Notes under the pieces: model-generated
What the model was told of the DNA's origin: nothing
The model's input: only the letters and a program-made list of their open reading frames with translations
Database searches by the model: none
Shown here: positions 1-4,693 of the stretch, in pieces
How positions within the stretch are numbered: position 1 is the stretch's first letter
Layout of the letters: every line of letters starts with the position of its first letter
Assembly: GCA_001604435.1 (NCBI GenBank)
Contig: LVBO01000290.1
Coordinates: 1-5,733, forward strand
From: Synergistales bacterium Syner_01
Lineage (GTDB): Bacteria > Synergistota > Synergistia > Synergistales > Aminobacteriaceae
Length of the DNA: 5,733 nt
Direction: 5' to 3'
Made by a program: the position numbers and the translations under genes

Positions 1-148
1 CGATCTAGGGATAGGCGCCGCAGGATACGGCGGCACAGTGACCGCCCTTGGAGTGAACATCGAACAGGCGCCGACGCATATCGCCGGACTCCCTGTTGCT
101 GTGAACATATGCTGTCACGCGAACCGTCATGCGACAGGCGAAGTGTAA
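1..148 (+). CDS. Fumarate hydratase (class I) alpha subunit, C-terminal end (partial)
   Basis: This is the last 48 codons of a gene that begins before the window; the reading frame starts at position 2 and ends with TAA at 146-148. The visible peptide runs from DLGIGAAGYGGTVTALGVN through EQAPTHIAGLPVAVNICCHA to an RHATGEV end. The GxGxxGxGGxxTALxVxIE and THIAxLPVAVNxxCxAxR patterns are the usual C-terminus of the alpha subunit of fumarate hydratase or tartrate dehydratase, which in this class carries the iron-sulfur cluster. With the beta subunit it interconverts fumarate and malate in the cytoplasm. The beta subunit follows 12 bp later, which fixes the identification. A substrate other than fumarate, such as tartrate, cannot be excluded from this fragment. 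Confidence 0.9.
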   Translation, partial: DLGIGAAGYGGTVTALGVNIEQAPTHIAGLPVAVNICCHANRHATGEV

Positions 149-160
149 GGGGGGATCGGA

Positions 161-721
161 ATGGGAACGTGCAACCGTATAAAAGCCCCGTTCCTTGAGA
201 ACGAGGCCGCTGGGTTACATGCAGGAGACGAAATACTCTTGTCCGGAATTATCTATACTGCCCGCGATGCAGCGCACAAAAGAATGACCGATGCGATGAA
301 AAGAGGGGAGTCGCTCCCTATGGATCTGGACGGAGCGGTTCTCTTCTACGCCGGTCCTTCCCCCGCCCGTCCCGGCGCGCCGGTTGGCTCCATCGGTCCG
401 ACGACGAGCTACCGTATGGATCCCTATACGCCTTTCCTCCTGGAGAGAGGGATAAAGGGGATGATCGGCAAGGGGGACCGCAGCGAAGAAGTCGTCAAGA
501 GCATGAAACAACAAAAGGCCGTCTATCTCGGAGCCACAGGCGGAATAGCGGCGCTTCTCGCGCGGACTATACTCGCTTCCAGGCTCCTCGCTTATGAAGA
601 CCTCGGCCCGGAAGCGCTCCGGGAGCTCGAAGTACGCGATATGCCGCTCGTTGTTCTCATTGACTCTTCAGGGGACTCTCTCTATCGTATCGGCCCTGAA
701 AAGTACAGAAGAAAAGGGTGA
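161..721 (+). CDS. Fumarate hydratase (class I) beta subunit
   Basis: This 186-aa protein has the normal length for the separate beta subunit, equivalent to the C-terminal half of one-chain class I fumarases. Family motifs are in order: RDAAHKRM at 35-42, FYAGPSP at 62-68, PVGSIGPTTSYRMD at 74-87, GMIGKGDRS at 100-108 and VYLGATGGIAAL at 121-132, followed by a hydrophobic strand MPLVVLIDSSG (161-171). The Thr-Thr-x-x-Arg block and the lysine of GKG match positions known in this family to bind substrate. With the alpha subunit it should hydrate fumarate to malate reversibly. The ATG at 161 has a strong purine-rich ribosome site (147-154) that overlaps the alpha-gene stop, so translation is probably coupled. 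The gene ends in TGA at 719-721, 18 bp from the stop of the convergent regulator. Tartrate dehydratase is the alternative. Confidence 0.94.
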   Translation: MGTCNRIKAPFLENEAAGLHAGDEILLSGIIYTARDAAHKRMTDAMKRGESLPMDLDGAVLFYAGPSPARPGAPVGSIGPTTSYRMDPYTPFLLERGIKGMIGKGDRSEEVVKSMKQQKAVYLGATGGIAALLARTILASRLLAYEDLGPEALRELEVRDMPLVVLIDSSGDSLYRIGPEKYRRKG

Positions 722-739
722 TTTTTCTCAAAGAGGCTG

Positions 740-1408
740 CTATACCGCGTCTTTGTTTCCGGAGAGCGCTTTTTTCGTTCGCTCCTCCGCGTTTACAAGG
801 TGCGCGGTGACCAGCCTCTCCACTTTTTCGGGATCGCGTTCGCGGAGTGCGGAGAGTATTTCGCAATGTTCTTTTGTGACCTCTTCAAGCACTTCTTCAC
901 GGAAAGGCCCTTTTTCAGCGAAGTAGCGAATTCTTCGTGCGTGGACGCTGAGATTGTTCAGCGCATCGAGAATAAGAGGGTTTTCCGTGCGGCTGGAAAG
1001 CAGCGAGTGAAGGGCGATATCCGATTCCAGATAACGGTCGAAGTCGTTCGGGTTCTCACGTACACGAAGCACTTTGGCTTCGACCGAGTCGATTTCTCGA
1101 TCCGTACACTGGGTCGCGGCATCGCGAGCAACTTTTGCCTCCAGAAGACGGCGAAACTCCCATACGTGCCGTGAACGTTTCTCACTGACCTGAGTGACCA
1201 CCGCCGCCTTGTTGCGTTCGATGTCGACCAGTCCCAGGCCTTCGAGTCGCAGAAGAGCCTCTCGTACCGGGGTGGTGCTGACGCCGAACTCCGCTGCAAG
1301 CTTATCGATCTGGAGCAACTCACCCGGTTGATATGTGTTGTTGACGATTAGGTCCTTTATTGTTTCGAATACTTGATCGCCCAAAGAATGAAAAATCCTG
1401 CTTACCAC
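740..1408 (-). CDS. GntR-family transcriptional regulator, FadR/FCD subfamily
   Basis: From the GTG at 1408-1406 this is 222 aa, a typical size. In numbering from the in-frame TTG at 1417, residues 12-75 form the winged helix-turn-helix; the recognition helix region LAAEFGVSTTPVREALLRLE (40-59) is the classic GntR signature. Residues 83-217 are the all-helical FCD effector domain, with the metal-ligand pattern D133-x3-H137, H184 and H206 that in this family binds a divalent metal and a carboxylate effector. It should be a dimeric cytoplasmic DNA-binding protein sensing an organic acid. GTG is chosen because AGAGGAG (1424-1418) lies 9 nt before it but directly abuts the TTG. The gene converges on the fumarase operon, so control of fumarase or of nearby carboxylate genes is an inference from position only. 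Family assignment is firm; the effector is unknown. Confidence 0.93.
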   Translation of the reverse strand: MVSRIFHSLGDQVFETIKDLIVNNTYQPGELLQIDKLAAEFGVSTTPVREALLRLEGLGLVDIERNKAAVVTQVSEKRSRHVWEFRRLLEAKVARDAATQCTDREIDSVEAKVLRVRENPNDFDRYLESDIALHSLLSSRTENPLILDALNNLSVHARRIRYFAEKGPFREEVLEEVTKEHCEILSALRERDPEKVERLVTAHLVNAEERTKKALSGNKDAV

Positions 1409-1417
1409 GGACTCCAA

Positions 1418-1424
1418 CTCCTCT
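1418..1424 (-). promoter_or_regulatory. Shine-Dalgarno site that decides the GntR start
   Basis: AGAGGAG on the minus strand sits immediately before TTG (1417-1415), with no spacer, and 9 nt before GTG (1408-1406). Normal spacing therefore favours the GTG, removing three residues from the longest frame. Confidence 0.65.
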
Positions 1425-1442
1425 CACGGAATGCAACAACAT

Positions 1443-1458
1443 ATTATTGTACCATTAT
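1443..1458. promoter_or_regulatory. Candidate operator overlapping a -10 box of the GntR gene
   Basis: The stretch ATTATTGTACCATTAT is an imperfect dyad centred between 1450 and 1451 (six of eight base pairs symmetrical; the 20-bp version has seven of ten). Its core TTGTAC resembles the TTGTAC/GTACAA-type half sites seen for several FCD-type GntR regulators. On the minus strand the same bases contain TACAAT (1451-1446), a five-of-six match to a -10 box about 40 nt before the GTG start. A repressor bound here would block its own promoter, which is common in the family. The -35 side is poor, so this is suggestive only. Confidence 0.4.
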
Positions 1459-1572
1459 CTTCGGATATTTTCACAGTTCCGCTTCGCTCCGTTTTATTAT
1501 TAAGAAAAGAAAATGTTTTTCTCCCCCGCGCGGGCTGAAGAAAGAGTGAATCGCCTATATTTGATAACAAGC

Positions 1573-1601
1573 ATTATACATACATTCTTCTTATTCAACA
1601 A
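1573..1601 (-). promoter_or_regulatory. Candidate distal promoter of the GntR gene
   Basis: On the minus strand a perfect TATAAT (1578-1573) is preceded, after exactly 17 bp, by TTGTTG (1601-1596, three of six matches). Transcription would start near 1566 and give a leader of roughly 155 nt before the GTG. No gene other than the regulator lies downstream on this strand, so it is the likely target. This may work together with, or instead of, the closer TACAAT box. Confidence 0.45.
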
Positions 1602-1804
1602 CATAGGAAAAGAAAGAACAACCAACTCTTTCCGCAGGTTGGAAGTGCAGAGAAGCAGGCGATAGGAAGAGTGTCAAGTGAGCGGAGAATTTTTAGTGAA
1701 TGAGCAAGGGAAAAAGAGACGAGGGGTGCTGAAAGCTTTTTTGCGTCTTTCCGGGAGGCTGGTTATTCGCAGAGGATTTGATACTGTCGAGTTTAGCCGG
1801 AATC

Positions 1805-1840
1805 CAAGAAAAAGGGTCCCGGAGGAAGCTCCGAGACCCT
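1805..1840 (-). terminator. Intrinsic terminator of tRNA-Val
   Basis: Read on the minus strand, a 12-bp stem (AGGGTCTCGGAG with CTCCGGGACCCT, one T-G wobble) closes a CTTC tetraloop at 1840-1813 and is followed directly by TTTTTCTT (1812-1805). It begins 11 bp after the tRNA 3' end. The plus-strand side has only a weak TTGCTATTTTA tract, so termination is mainly on the minus strand. Confidence 0.93.
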
Positions 1841-1851
1841 TGCTATTTTAA

Positions 1852-1927
1852 TGGTGGGCGATACTGGGTTCGAACCAGTGACCTCTTCCGTGTGAAGGAA
1901 GCGCTACTTCCGCTGAGCTAATCGCCC
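1852..1927 (-). tRNA. tRNA-Val (anticodon CAC)
   Basis: The 76-nt minus-strand sequence folds as a tRNA: a perfect 7-bp acceptor stem GGGCGAT/ATCGCCC, anticodon stem CTTCC/GGAAG around the loop TTCACAC, T stem ACTGG/CCAGT around TTCGAAC, and an encoded CCA end preceded by discriminator A. The anticodon in the loop is CAC, reading the valine codon GUG. The D arm is slightly unusual: GCTC pairs through only three bases with AGC, leaving a C-T mismatch at the loop end, and the loop is AGCGGAAG-like. It stands alone, with its own promoter and terminator. No integrated element or duplicated 3' end was noticed beside it. Confidence 0.96.
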
Positions 1928-1939
1928 GAAACGGGGGAT

Positions 1940-1968
1940 ATTATAGCGTGCTTCCGCCATGTTTGCAA
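1940..1968 (-). promoter_or_regulatory. Promoter of tRNA-Val
   Basis: On the minus strand TTGCAA (1968-1963, four of six) is followed by exactly 17 bp and a perfect TATAAT (1945-1940). The predicted start near 1933 lies only about six nucleotides before the mature tRNA 5' end. AT-rich sequence at 1970-1990 could act as an UP element. Confidence 0.85.
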
Positions 1969-2018
1969 GTAAAATGGCACATGTAATTTTCTCTCTTTTG
2001 ATACTGAAACAAGGGGTG

Positions 2019-2076
2019 AAAAAAAAATAAAAAGAAACTGAAAATCACTTCCCATTTTGCGCCATTGGAGTATAAT
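2019..2076 (+). promoter_or_regulatory. Promoter of the unknown gene-cstA unit, with A-tract upstream element
   Basis: A perfect TATAAT lies at 2071-2076, with TTCCCA (2049-2054, four of six) 16 bp before it. Just upstream is an A-tract region, nine consecutive A at 2019-2027 and more A-rich sequence to 2044, in the place expected for an UP element that would compensate for the weak -35. The start would fall near 2083, just before the ribosome site. This rules out TTG 2079 as the translation start if the promoter is real. Confidence 0.65.
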
Positions 2077-2099
2077 CATTGCGAAGGGGAGATGAACTG

Positions 2100-2555
2100 T
2101 TGACCGATATTTTTGATTTGGAACTCGCTTCCGACCTGTGGGAGTACTGGGGATTCTCTTCTTGGAAGGCCCTTGGTTTGCAAGGGGTATACAGAAGAGT
2201 TACCTTTGTTAAAAATGCGCTTTTAGGCGAAGTCTGTCGGTATTATGCCGATGATTATATTATTTGGAGCCATAGCGGCAGAAGCGACAAAATACGTATT
2301 TTGGAATCGTGCCGTCCTCAACCGGACCTGATGACGCAACGCTATCTTTTCGTCGAAGAAAACGAGTCGGGAGAGAAAGGGCGAATTCGGTCTTTTCTCT
2401 TGGGATTGAGGGGGTATGCGGAGGTTCATTCATTTACACCGGGTGGGCGGTATGCTAAACGCTTGAAGGATCTTGCCCCTCTGGTCGACAAGGCTCTGGA
2501 GCTCGTCCGCTCCAGAAAGAGCAGTTCAGGGGGTGGTGAGCAGGGAGAACATTAG
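2100..2555 (+). CDS. Uncharacterised 151-aa protein upstream of cstA
   Basis: I do not recognise this family. Starting at TTG 2100 gives 151 aa; AAGGGGAG (2084-2091) lies 8 nt before it, and the longer TTG at 2079 lacks a site and precedes the predicted transcript start. The N-terminal part is aromatic-rich, with LWEYWGFSSW at 13-22 and YYADDYIIW at 48-56. There is no signal peptide or membrane span and no cysteine cluster (only C46 and C71). The C-terminal third is basic and helical-looking (KRLKDLAPLVDKALELVRSR, 120-139) and ends in a low-complexity SSSGGGEQGEH tail. It is probably a soluble cytoplasmic protein. The gene ends 48 bp before cstA with no convincing terminator between, so the two are probably co-transcribed. 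A regulatory or accessory role for the transporter is speculation from position. Good promoter, ribosome site and frame length support a real gene. Confidence 0.75.
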   Translation: MTDIFDLELASDLWEYWGFSSWKALGLQGVYRRVTFVKNALLGEVCRYYADDYIIWSHSGRSDKIRILESCRPQPDLMTQRYLFVEENESGEKGRIRSFLLGLRGYAEVHSFTPGGRYAKRLKDLAPLVDKALELVRSRKSSSGGGEQGEH

Positions 2556-2558
2556 AAG

Positions 2559-2570
2559 CTTACATGTAAG
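2559..2570. promoter_or_regulatory. Perfect 12-bp palindrome before cstA
   Basis: CTTACATGTAAG is perfectly self-complementary and sits between the unknown gene's stop and the cstA ribosome site. As RNA it makes only a 4-bp stem with a CATG loop, followed nine bases later by T-rich sequence, so it is weak as a terminator. A dimeric regulator's operator is the more natural reading, though no known consensus was matched. Confidence 0.35.
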
Positions 2571-2590
2571 ACGTTTTTTATTTTTCCATC

Positions 2591-2596
2591 GGAGGT
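2591..2596 (+). promoter_or_regulatory. Shine-Dalgarno site that decides the cstA start
   Basis: GGAGGT overlaps the in-frame GTG at 2595 and so cannot serve it. It lies 7 nt before GTG 2604, which is ideal spacing, making 2604 the start. Confidence 0.85.
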
Positions 2597-2603
2597 GAAC
2601 GAA

Positions 2604-4241
2604 GTGCTTTCTACTCTTGGTATTCTGTTTTTGATTGCTATCGTCCTGTTTGTACTGTGTTATAAAATTTACGGTTCCTACATGGCGAAAATCTATGATT
2701 TGAATGACGATGTCCAGACTCCCGCCGAGGCCATGTTCGACGGGATCGACTACTGCCCGGCCCATCCTGCGGTGCTTCTGGGCCACCACTTCGCGTCCAT
2801 TGCCGGCGCCGGTCCCATTGTCGGCCCCATTACGGCGGCAGCTATGTTCGGTTGGCTTCCCGCCTACTTGTGGTGCCTCATCGGCTCCGCTTTCCTCGGC
2901 GGCCCGCATGACATGGGAGCGCTTGTCGCTTCGATGCGCCATGACGGAAAGTCCGTCGGCGAAGTGGTTGACAAATGGATTGGCCGCAAAGGAAAAATTC
3001 TTTTCCTTTGTTTCACGATCCTTGCTCTCATCCTTGTTGTCGCAGTCTTCCTGCAACTTTCCGCCGGTTCGTTCGCTGCGGACCCCGCCGTTGCATTCTC
3101 GGCCACGCTGTATATTGGTATGGCCTTGCTTTTCGGCGTGCTCATCTACAAGTATCACGTTCCTCTGTGGCTCATGACCATCGTCATGGTTCCTGTTGTT
3201 ATTTACGCATGTTGGTACGGCAATGACGCCGCATGGGTCGCCGAGACCTTCAAGCTTCCTATGGAAACGTGGCGCTGGATTCTTGCCGGGTATATTTTCT
3301 TCGCGTCCGTCCTGCCGGTCTGGCTTCTCCTTCAGCCCCGCGACTACCTCGCCTCCTATTTCCTTTATTTCGCCGTCATCATCGGAACGATCGGTATGCT
3401 GATGGGCAAGGGGGAAGGATTCGAGGTAGTTCTCCCCGCGTTCAAGGGTTTTGTCGCCAACAATCAGTATATATGGCCCATGCTCTTCGTCATCGTGGCG
3501 TGCGGCGCCATCTCCGGCTTCCATTCTCTGGTCGGCAGCGGAACCACCTCCAAGCAGCTGCGTAAAGAGAAGGACACCGTGCTTGTCGGATACGGCTCCA
3601 TGCTTCTTGAAGGTCTGGTGGCCGTTATCGCCATCGCGACGATTATGATTACCGGTACGATCGCGCAGGGCGGCCCCACGATCACCTATGCGCAGGGATT
3701 CGGAAAGTTCGCCGCTATTATAGGCATCGACCCGAAGGTCGGTATGTCTCTCGGACTTCTGGCGATCAACTCGTTCCTTCTTACTTCACTCGATACGGCG
3801 ACCCGTTTGACACGGTACCAGATTCAGGAACTTTCGAACATGAAGATCGACAAGTATACCGCCACTGTGATTGCCGTTGCCGCCGGTATGGCCCTGCTTC
3901 TCACGAAGGCTCACGGTCCCACTGGAAACGTCATTCCCGCATGGGCGGCGATCTGGCCGATCTTCGGTGCTTCCAACCAGCTTGTTGCGGCTCTCGCCCT
4001 GTTGACTATCGGCGTTTGGGTTGGCAAGGCTCTGAAGAAAGACAATAGATTCGCGATGTACCCGATGTGGTTCATGCTTGTCACGACCGTCGCGGCACTT
4101 GGTTTCCTGATCAAGGACAATTTGGCGTACGAACATCCAAATTATATACTGGTCGTCCCCTCCATCGTCCTGTTGGTCCTGGCAATCCTGATGGTCTTTG
4201 AATCTTTGAAGGCGCTTAAGGATAACAACTTCAAGGGATAA
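2604..4241 (+). CDS. cstA: CstA-family carbon starvation transporter (pyruvate or peptide uptake)
   Basis: This 545-aa polytopic inner-membrane protein begins with a membrane span (4-22). The signature blocks of the CstA/BtsT family are all present: HHFASIAGAGPIVGP (61-75), GGPHDMGALVASMRHDGKSVG (99-119, in two parts), WLLLQPRDYLASY (240-252), GFHSLVGSGTTSKQLRKEKD (305-324), LDTATRLTRYQIQEL (396-410) and WPIFGASNQLVAALALL (451-467). It lacks the extra C-terminal region of the roughly 700-aa enterobacterial proteins and matches the shorter form. Characterised family members import pyruvate (BtsT) or pyruvate and peptides (CstA), probably with cations; which substrate is used here cannot be read from sequence. 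The GTG start follows from the ribosome site. It is probably second in a unit with the unknown 151-aa gene and is followed by a strong terminator. No btsS/btsR-type two-component genes are in the window. Confidence 0.94.
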   Translation: MLSTLGILFLIAIVLFVLCYKIYGSYMAKIYDLNDDVQTPAEAMFDGIDYCPAHPAVLLGHHFASIAGAGPIVGPITAAAMFGWLPAYLWCLIGSAFLGGPHDMGALVASMRHDGKSVGEVVDKWIGRKGKILFLCFTILALILVVAVFLQLSAGSFAADPAVAFSATLYIGMALLFGVLIYKYHVPLWLMTIVMVPVVIYACWYGNDAAWVAETFKLPMETWRWILAGYIFFASVLPVWLLLQPRDYLASYFLYFAVIIGTIGMLMGKGEGFEVVLPAFKGFVANNQYIWPMLFVIVACGAISGFHSLVGSGTTSKQLRKEKDTVLVGYGSMLLEGLVAVIAIATIMITGTIAQGGPTITYAQGFGKFAAIIGIDPKVGMSLGLLAINSFLLTSLDTATRLTRYQIQELSNMKIDKYTATVIAVAAGMALLLTKAHGPTGNVIPAWAAIWPIFGASNQLVAALALLTIGVWVGKALKKDNRFAMYPMWFMLVTTVAALGFLIKDNLAYEHPNYILVVPSIVLLVLAILMVFESLKALKDNNFKG

Positions 4242-4258
4242 CGCGTTATGGCGTTATC
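4237..4258. repeat. Overlapping inverted and direct repeats at the cstA stop
   Basis: GATAACGC (4237-4244) pairs with GCGTTATC (4251-4258) across a 6-nt loop, while the first arm also forms a perfect 12-bp palindrome ATAACGCGTTAT (4238-4249) with the adjacent copy of GCGTTAT. GCGTTAT is thus present twice as a direct repeat. The left arm contains the cstA stop codon. No T tract follows, so it is not itself a terminator. Confidence 0.5.
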
Positions 4259-4276
4259 GAGGACGCCTGTAAATGA

Positions 4277-4317
4277 AATAAAGGGAGGCGCCGGTTCTTT
4301 CGGCGCCTCCCTTTATT
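4277..4317. terminator. Bidirectional intrinsic terminator between cstA and the zinc-ribbon gene
   Basis: A perfect 17-bp inverted repeat (4277-4293 with 4301-4317) has the GC-rich core GGGAGGCGCCG and a 7-nt loop GTTCTTT. On the plus strand the arm ends in TTTATTATT; on the minus strand it ends in CCCTTTATTTCATTT. It lies 35 bp after cstA and 18 bp after the stop of the opposing zinc-ribbon gene, so it can end both transcripts. Confidence 0.95.
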
Positions 4318-4335
4318 ATTCTCCGTCCACACGGC

Positions 4336-4512
4336 TTACTTTGTTCTCTTCCCTACGCTGAACGACTTTGCGCTCCAGGATTTGCCGCGTTTTCTGTTTG
4401 CCGCGTCAATCACCTCGAGGAATCGACTTCCACATCGTTGGCAGCGCATCGTCGAAGCTTTTTCGTCCAACTCGAATTCGCTTTTGCACGATAGACATCT
4501 AAATTTCCCCAT
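4336..4512 (-). CDS. Small zinc-ribbon protein (58 aa)
   Basis: The ATG at 4512-4510 is preceded, after 6 nt, by the excellent ribosome site GGAGGTG (4525-4519), giving 58 aa; a longer frame to 4548 has no such site. Two cysteine pairs, C6-x2-C9 and C24-x2-C27, form a compact zinc ribbon in the pattern FRCLSCKSEFELDEK then MRCQRCGSRFLEV, resembling the small single-domain ribbons related to archaeal RNA polymerase subunit Rpo12/RpoP and the many bacterial FmdB-like ribbon proteins. The tail (residues 35-58) is strongly basic and serine-rich, suggesting nucleic-acid contact. Function is unknown; a cytoplasmic nucleic-acid-binding or regulatory role is inferred. It ends at the shared terminator facing cstA and diverges from the oxidoreductase gene. 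Confidence 0.85.
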   Translation of the reverse strand: MGKFRCLSCKSEFELDEKASTMRCQRCGSRFLEVIDAANRKRGKSWSAKSFSVGKRTK

Positions 4513-4535
4513 GAAAAACACCTCCATATATTTTG

Positions 4536-4559
4536 GGAATTCATACATATTGAATATCC
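4536..4559. promoter_or_regulatory. Imperfect dyad in the zinc-ribbon leader
   Basis: GGAATTCA (4536-4543) is mirrored by TGAATATCC (4551-4559), giving eight pairs with one bulged A around a 7-nt AT-rich centre. It lies between the predicted transcript start and the ribosome site of the zinc-ribbon gene, where a repressor or RNA hairpin could act. No known consensus was matched. Confidence 0.25.
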
Positions 4560-4580
4560 ATCGTCTATGCTCGATAGTGT

Positions 4581-4590
4581 ATTATAACAC
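4581..4590 (-). promoter_or_regulatory. Extended -10 promoter of the zinc-ribbon gene
   Basis: On the minus strand TG-T-TATAAT (TG at 4589-4588, TATAAT at 4586-4581) is a perfect extended -10 element. No good -35 lies at the normal distance, which is acceptable for this class. The leader to the ATG would be about 60 nt. Confidence 0.65.
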
Positions 4591-4600
4591 GCAGAGGCAA

Positions 4601-4620
4601 GGGCGCCCGGAACCCTCCGG
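4601..4620. repeat. GC palindromes between the divergent promoters
   Basis: A perfect 8-bp palindrome GGGCGCCC (4601-4608) overlaps an inverted repeat CCGGA-ACCC-TCCGG (4607-4620). They lie midway between the two opposing -10 boxes. They may be a regulator site or chance GC-rich symmetry. Confidence 0.3.
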
Positions 4621-4645
4621 AAGCTCTTGAGGAAGAAACAGGCTG

Positions 4646-4651
4646 TATAAT
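4646..4651 (+). promoter_or_regulatory. -10 box of the 2-oxoacid oxidoreductase gene
   Basis: A perfect TATAAT lies 43 bp before the ATG at 4694. At 15-18 bp spacing no good -35 is found (at most two of six), hinting that an activator may be needed. A TG pair directly abuts the box, one base short of the extended form. Confidence 0.5.
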
Positions 4652-4693
4652 CGAATCGTTCAGAGGTTCCATTATTTTGAAGGGAGGCCGAAC

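Larger units (their letters stand above)
1425..1804. other. Gene-poor intergenic region between regulator and tRNA terminator
   Basis: About 380 bp hold no convincing coding sequence. The right half is purine-rich on the plus strand. Besides the operator and promoter candidates for the regulator, there is a perfect 10-bp GC palindrome CCCGCGCGGG at 1525-1534, within the putative regulator leader, and a short inverted repeat CCAAC/GTTGG (1622-1626, 1638-1642). One 57-aa frame from GTG at 1678 is open but runs through the tRNA terminator and is not credited. No riboswitch consensus was recognised. Confidence 0.5.

Noticed and set aside
800..1174. 124-aa plus-strand frame opposite the GntR gene
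   Set aside because: It is antisense to a clear FCD-domain regulator and has a Cys/Phe-rich unfamily-like sequence with no ribosome site.
1525..1534. CCCGCGCGGG as a terminator
   Set aside because: A perfect 10-mer palindrome leaves no room for a proper stem and loop, and neither strand has a T tract directly after it.
1678..1851. 57-aa GTG frame with an AGGAAGAG site 6 nt upstream, in the intergenic region
   Set aside because: The frame runs straight through the tRNA terminator hairpin to a stop in the spacer, has no recognisable promoter, and has the Arg/Lys-rich composition of purine-rich noncoding DNA. It is more likely chance than a gene.
1852..1927. tRNA gene as an integration site of a mobile element
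   Set aside because: No integrase, no second copy of the tRNA 3' end and no change in gene character were seen on either side.
2559..2590. Palindrome plus T-rich tract as an intrinsic terminator between the unknown gene and cstA
   Set aside because: The RNA hairpin would have only four base pairs, and the T-rich run starts several bases after it. It is too weak compared with the two real terminators here.
2526..3524. 332-aa open frame on the minus strand, antisense to cstA
   Set aside because: It lies wholly opposite a well-conserved transporter gene, has a very hydrophilic and His/Asp/Glu-rich composition expected from the reverse of a membrane-protein frame, and has no matching family. 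It is a codon-bias shadow.
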